6,380 nt of DNA from assembly GCA_021790955.1 (NCBI GenBank), contig JAJYFI010000103.1, positions 1 to 6,380 on the forward strand, in the 5' to 3' direction. Within the stretch, counting starts at the first letter, position 1, and the number at the start of each line of letters is the position of its first letter. The stretch comes from a bacterium. Its GTDB lineage: Bacteria; Elusimicrobiota; Elusimicrobia; UBA1565; UBA9628. The notes under the pieces were generated by a model. It did no database searches, was not told the DNA's origin, and was given only the letters and a program-made list of their open reading frames with translations. This document shows, in pieces, positions 4,625 to 6,380 of this stretch. The translations under genes and the position numbers were made by a program.

Positions 4625-5707
4625 CGGCTTGACCCTCAGGCGGCGCCGGCGTTCGAATCGCCGAAGAGCCAATTCAATCAAGAGCTCAAGAAGCCTCGAC
4701 GTCGGAATGCCGGCCGCAGCCCACAGTTCCGGGTACATGCTCGATGACGTAAAGCCCGGAATGGTGTTGATCTCGTTAAAATAGGCTTTCCCCGTCCGTT
4801 TGTCCAGAAGGAAGTCGACGCGCGCCATGCCGTAGACCTCCAAAGCGCGGAAGGCGCGAATCGCCATCTCCCGGATGTTCTGCGCCTTGGAACGGGACAG
4901 CGGGGCGGGGATGAAACGATCGGCGCCCTCGGGATCCAGGTATTTGGCCTCGTAGGTGTAGAACTTGGCCCGCGCGACGACCTCCCCAAGCCCGGAGGCC
5001 CGAAGCGCCAGACGATCCCCAGGCCTCGCCCAAGGGTCCCCCAGCACCGCGCACTCAATCTCCCGCGCCTCGACCGCCTTTTCGACGAGAGCCTTGGAAT
5101 CGAACCGGAACGCCTCGCGCAGGGCCCCCTCCAGTTCGGACTTCCTTTCCACTTTGGAAACCCCGACCGACGAGCCGAGCCCTGCGGGCTTGACGAAGAG
5201 GGGCCAGCCCAGGTCTCTCACGCGGCCTTCGAGAGGAAGGCCGGGACGCGCCACGATGTAGGGAAGGACAGGGAGCCCCGCGGCGCTGACCAGCCGCTTG
5301 GAGAGGTCTTTGTCCATGCCGAGAGCGGACCCCAGAACCCCGGCGCCCACGTAAGGGACGCCGGCGGACTCCAGAAGCCCTTGGACCGTTCCATCCTCCC
5401 CCATCGGTCCGTGGAGGACTGGGAAAGCGACATCCGGCTTAAACCCTTTTCTTCCCAGGGTTGGCACCGCAAGAGGCGCGAGAGCGCGGGATGCAGGCGC
5501 CGCCAAGCCTCGCCCGTCGACCCGACTGCGGTTTTCGAGCAGTTTCTGGTCCGCCGCCAGCCATCTCCCTCCGGGGTCGATATAAACTGTCTCGATCACG
5601 AACTTCCGAGGGTCCAGAGAGCGGGCGATCCTCGCGGCGGAAACCAGCGAAACCTGGTGCTCCGCCGAACGTCCGCCGCAGAGCAAAAGAACCTTGGTCT
5701 TCCTCAT
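4622..5707 (-). CDS. ddl: D-alanine--D-alanine ligase
   Basis: A 361-residue ATP-grasp enzyme that joins two D-alanines with ATP to make the dipeptide used in UDP-MurNAc-pentapeptide synthesis, in the cytoplasm. The N-terminal domain has G-G-R-S-A-E-H (11-17) and H-G-P-M-G-E-D-G (99-106). The ATP-grasp part has M-D-K (131-133), V-K-P near 172-174 with Lys173, and G-S-S-V-G (178-182). E-K-A-V-E-A-R-E-I-E starts at 209, and R-V-D-F (296-299) and N-E-I-N-T-I-P-G-F-T (311-320) carry the metal and phosphate ligands. The omega loop reads F-Y-T-Y-E-A-K-Y (249-256), the Tyr type of D-Ala-D-Ala enzymes rather than the His type of VanA-like D-Ala-D-Lac ligases, so vancomycin-type resistance is not indicated. 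The C-terminus ends in an Arg-rich tail. ATG at 5707 follows a weak GGAAG. The gene begins 18 bases after the stop of a hybrid sensor kinase, which suggests one transcript. Usual dcw-cluster neighbours (murC, murB, ftsQ) are absent. Confidence 0.96.
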   Translation of the reverse strand: MRKTKVLLLCGGRSAEHQVSLVSAARIARSLDPRKFVIETVYIDPGGRWLAADQKLLENRSRVDGRGLAAPASRALAPLAVPTLGRKGFKPDVAFPVLHGPMGEDGTVQGLLESAGVPYVGAGVLGSALGMDKDLSKRLVSAAGLPVLPYIVARPGLPLEGRVRDLGWPLFVKPAGLGSSVGVSKVERKSELEGALREAFRFDSKALVEKAVEAREIECAVLGDPWARPGDRLALRASGLGEVVARAKFYTYEAKYLDPEGADRFIPAPLSRSKAQNIREMAIRAFRALEVYGMARVDFLLDKRTGKAYFNEINTIPGFTSSSMYPELWAAAGIPTSRLLELLIELALRRFERRRRLRVKP

Positions 5708-5725
5708 GAAATCAACGCTTCCATG

Positions 5726-6380
5726 CTATCTTTTCAAGAGGCGCTCCGCCGTCTCGATAAGCAATTTCTTTGAAACGGGTTTCATGAGCACCGCGTCGGG
5801 CCCGAGCGCCTGGGCCTTGGCGGCTGATTCCGAGTGCCCGGTCAGGACGATCACCGCCGGACGGCGGCCAGGATCCATGTTCCGAACCCGCTCTAGGAGC
5901 CCGAGTCCATCCATCCCCGACAGAAGCATGTCGAGCAGCATCAGATCGGGCTTCTTTGCCGCCAGGCACTTCGCGGCTTCGGGCGCCGTGCGGACGATAT
6001 CGAACTCCAGCCCTGGGCCCAACGTCGAGATGACGAGCATGAGAATGCCGCCCATCTCGGGATGATCCTCCACGATGAGGACATGCTTCTCGGAGGTAAT
6101 GGGCGAGGAGGACCGGCGAGCCGCAGGCGGCGCCGAAATCAGCGGGAAGCCGGCGCAGGCTCTGGTGCCTTGCCCCCGCTTCGATTCAAGCCAAATCCGT
6201 CCCTCGTGGCGCTCGACGATGCGCTTGGCGAGCGGGAGGCCCAAACCCAAGCCGCCGCCCGCCGTTAATCCCCGGACTTTAGCGGCTCCGAACTCCTCGA
6301 AGACGTGCGGCAGCATCTCGGGGGCAATCCCCGTGCCCCGATCCGCGACGCTCACGATCGCTTCGGCCCCGGAGCGGCGC
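5726..6380 (-). CDS. Hybrid histidine kinase, C-terminal part (ATPase domain plus receiver domain)
   Basis: The C-terminal 217 residues of a gene that enters from the right edge; its start, sensor region and phospho-accepting His are outside the window. The HATPase_c part shows the G1 box D-R-G-T-G-I, the F box H-V-F-E-E-F and the G2 box G-G-G-L-G-L-G-L, followed by A-K-R-I-V-E-R-H-E-G-R-I, as expected of a histidine kinase. A short Ala/Pro/Ser linker leads to a receiver domain (about 6091-5730) that starts H-V-L-I-V-E-D. Its phospho-acceptor Asp is in L-M-L-L-D-M-L (codon at 5932-5930), the switch Thr is in V-L-T-G-H, and the conserved Lys is in L-M-K-P. All receiver key residues are present, so it should be phosphorylatable. 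No output domain follows, so this is a phosphorelay-type or self-modulating hybrid kinase. An internal GTG at 6355 falls in mid-domain and is not a start. ddl follows 18 bases downstream. Confidence 0.93.
   Translation of the reverse strand, partial: RRSGAEAIVSVADRGTGIAPEMLPHVFEEFGAAKVRGLTAGGGLGLGLPLAKRIVERHEGRIWLESKRGQGTRACAGFPLISAPPAARRSSSPITSEKHVLIVEDHPEMGGILMLVISTLGPGLEFDIVRTAPEAAKCLAAKKPDLMLLDMLLSGMDGLGLLERVRNMDPGRRPAVIVLTGHSESAAKAQALGPDAVLMKPVSKKLLIETAERLLKR

Noticed and set aside
3516..4784. A 422-codon plus-strand open frame
   Set aside because: It runs antisense across the anti-sigma, sigma and ddl genes, is rich in Arg, Pro, Ser and Ala, and matches no family. It is a GC-rich shadow frame.
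4869..4892. Possible VanA-type D-Ala-D-Lac ligase instead of an ordinary Ddl
   Set aside because: The end of the ligase and the omega loop fit the Tyr-type D-Ala-D-Ala enzymes, and no vanH or vanX homologue is adjacent.

Overview
The window is gene-dense, GC-rich bacterial chromosomal DNA (by eye clearly above 60% G+C). It fits an uncultured high-GC bacterium with peptidoglycan, since it carries a D-Ala-D-Ala ligase. Deltaproteobacterium-like or Elusimicrobiota-like lineages would suit, but the sequence does not settle the phylum. I see no mobile element, CRISPR array, tRNA, rRNA or long repeat, and no gene-free stretch longer than about 75 bases.

Left third (1-1448, plus strand): three co-directional genes. 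The first is the C-terminal end of a PEBP/YbhB-type protein cut by the window edge. The second is a chlorite dismutase-family heme protein. The third is a small protein that looks like a GIY-YIG domain without its catalytic residues. The last two both use TTG starts behind strong Shine-Dalgarno sequences and lie one base apart, so they are probably co-translated. They converge on the minus-strand genes with only 11 bases between the stops.

Middle (1460-3343, minus strand): a near-consensus housekeeping promoter (TTGACT-17-TATAAT) drives two tandem paralogous A-type Fe-S carrier proteins. A stand-alone SIS-domain sugar-phosphate isomerase, resembling the isomerase half of GlmS without the glutaminase half, follows with only 2 bases between genes.

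Right half (3344-6380, minus strand), in transcription order: the C-terminal part of a hybrid histidine kinase (ATPase domain plus receiver, entering from the right edge), then ddl (D-alanine-D-alanine ligase) 18 bases later. After a 65-base gap with a hairpin and a possible ECF-type promoter come an ECF sigma factor and its membrane-anchored zinc-type anti-sigma factor, which overlap by 8 bases. The right half therefore joins signalling, envelope-stress-type regulation and cell-wall precursor synthesis, while the middle is Fe-S biogenesis. Most families are familiar. The least explained elements are the degenerate GIY-YIG-like partner of the heme protein and the tandem Fe-S carriers coupled to a sugar isomerase.
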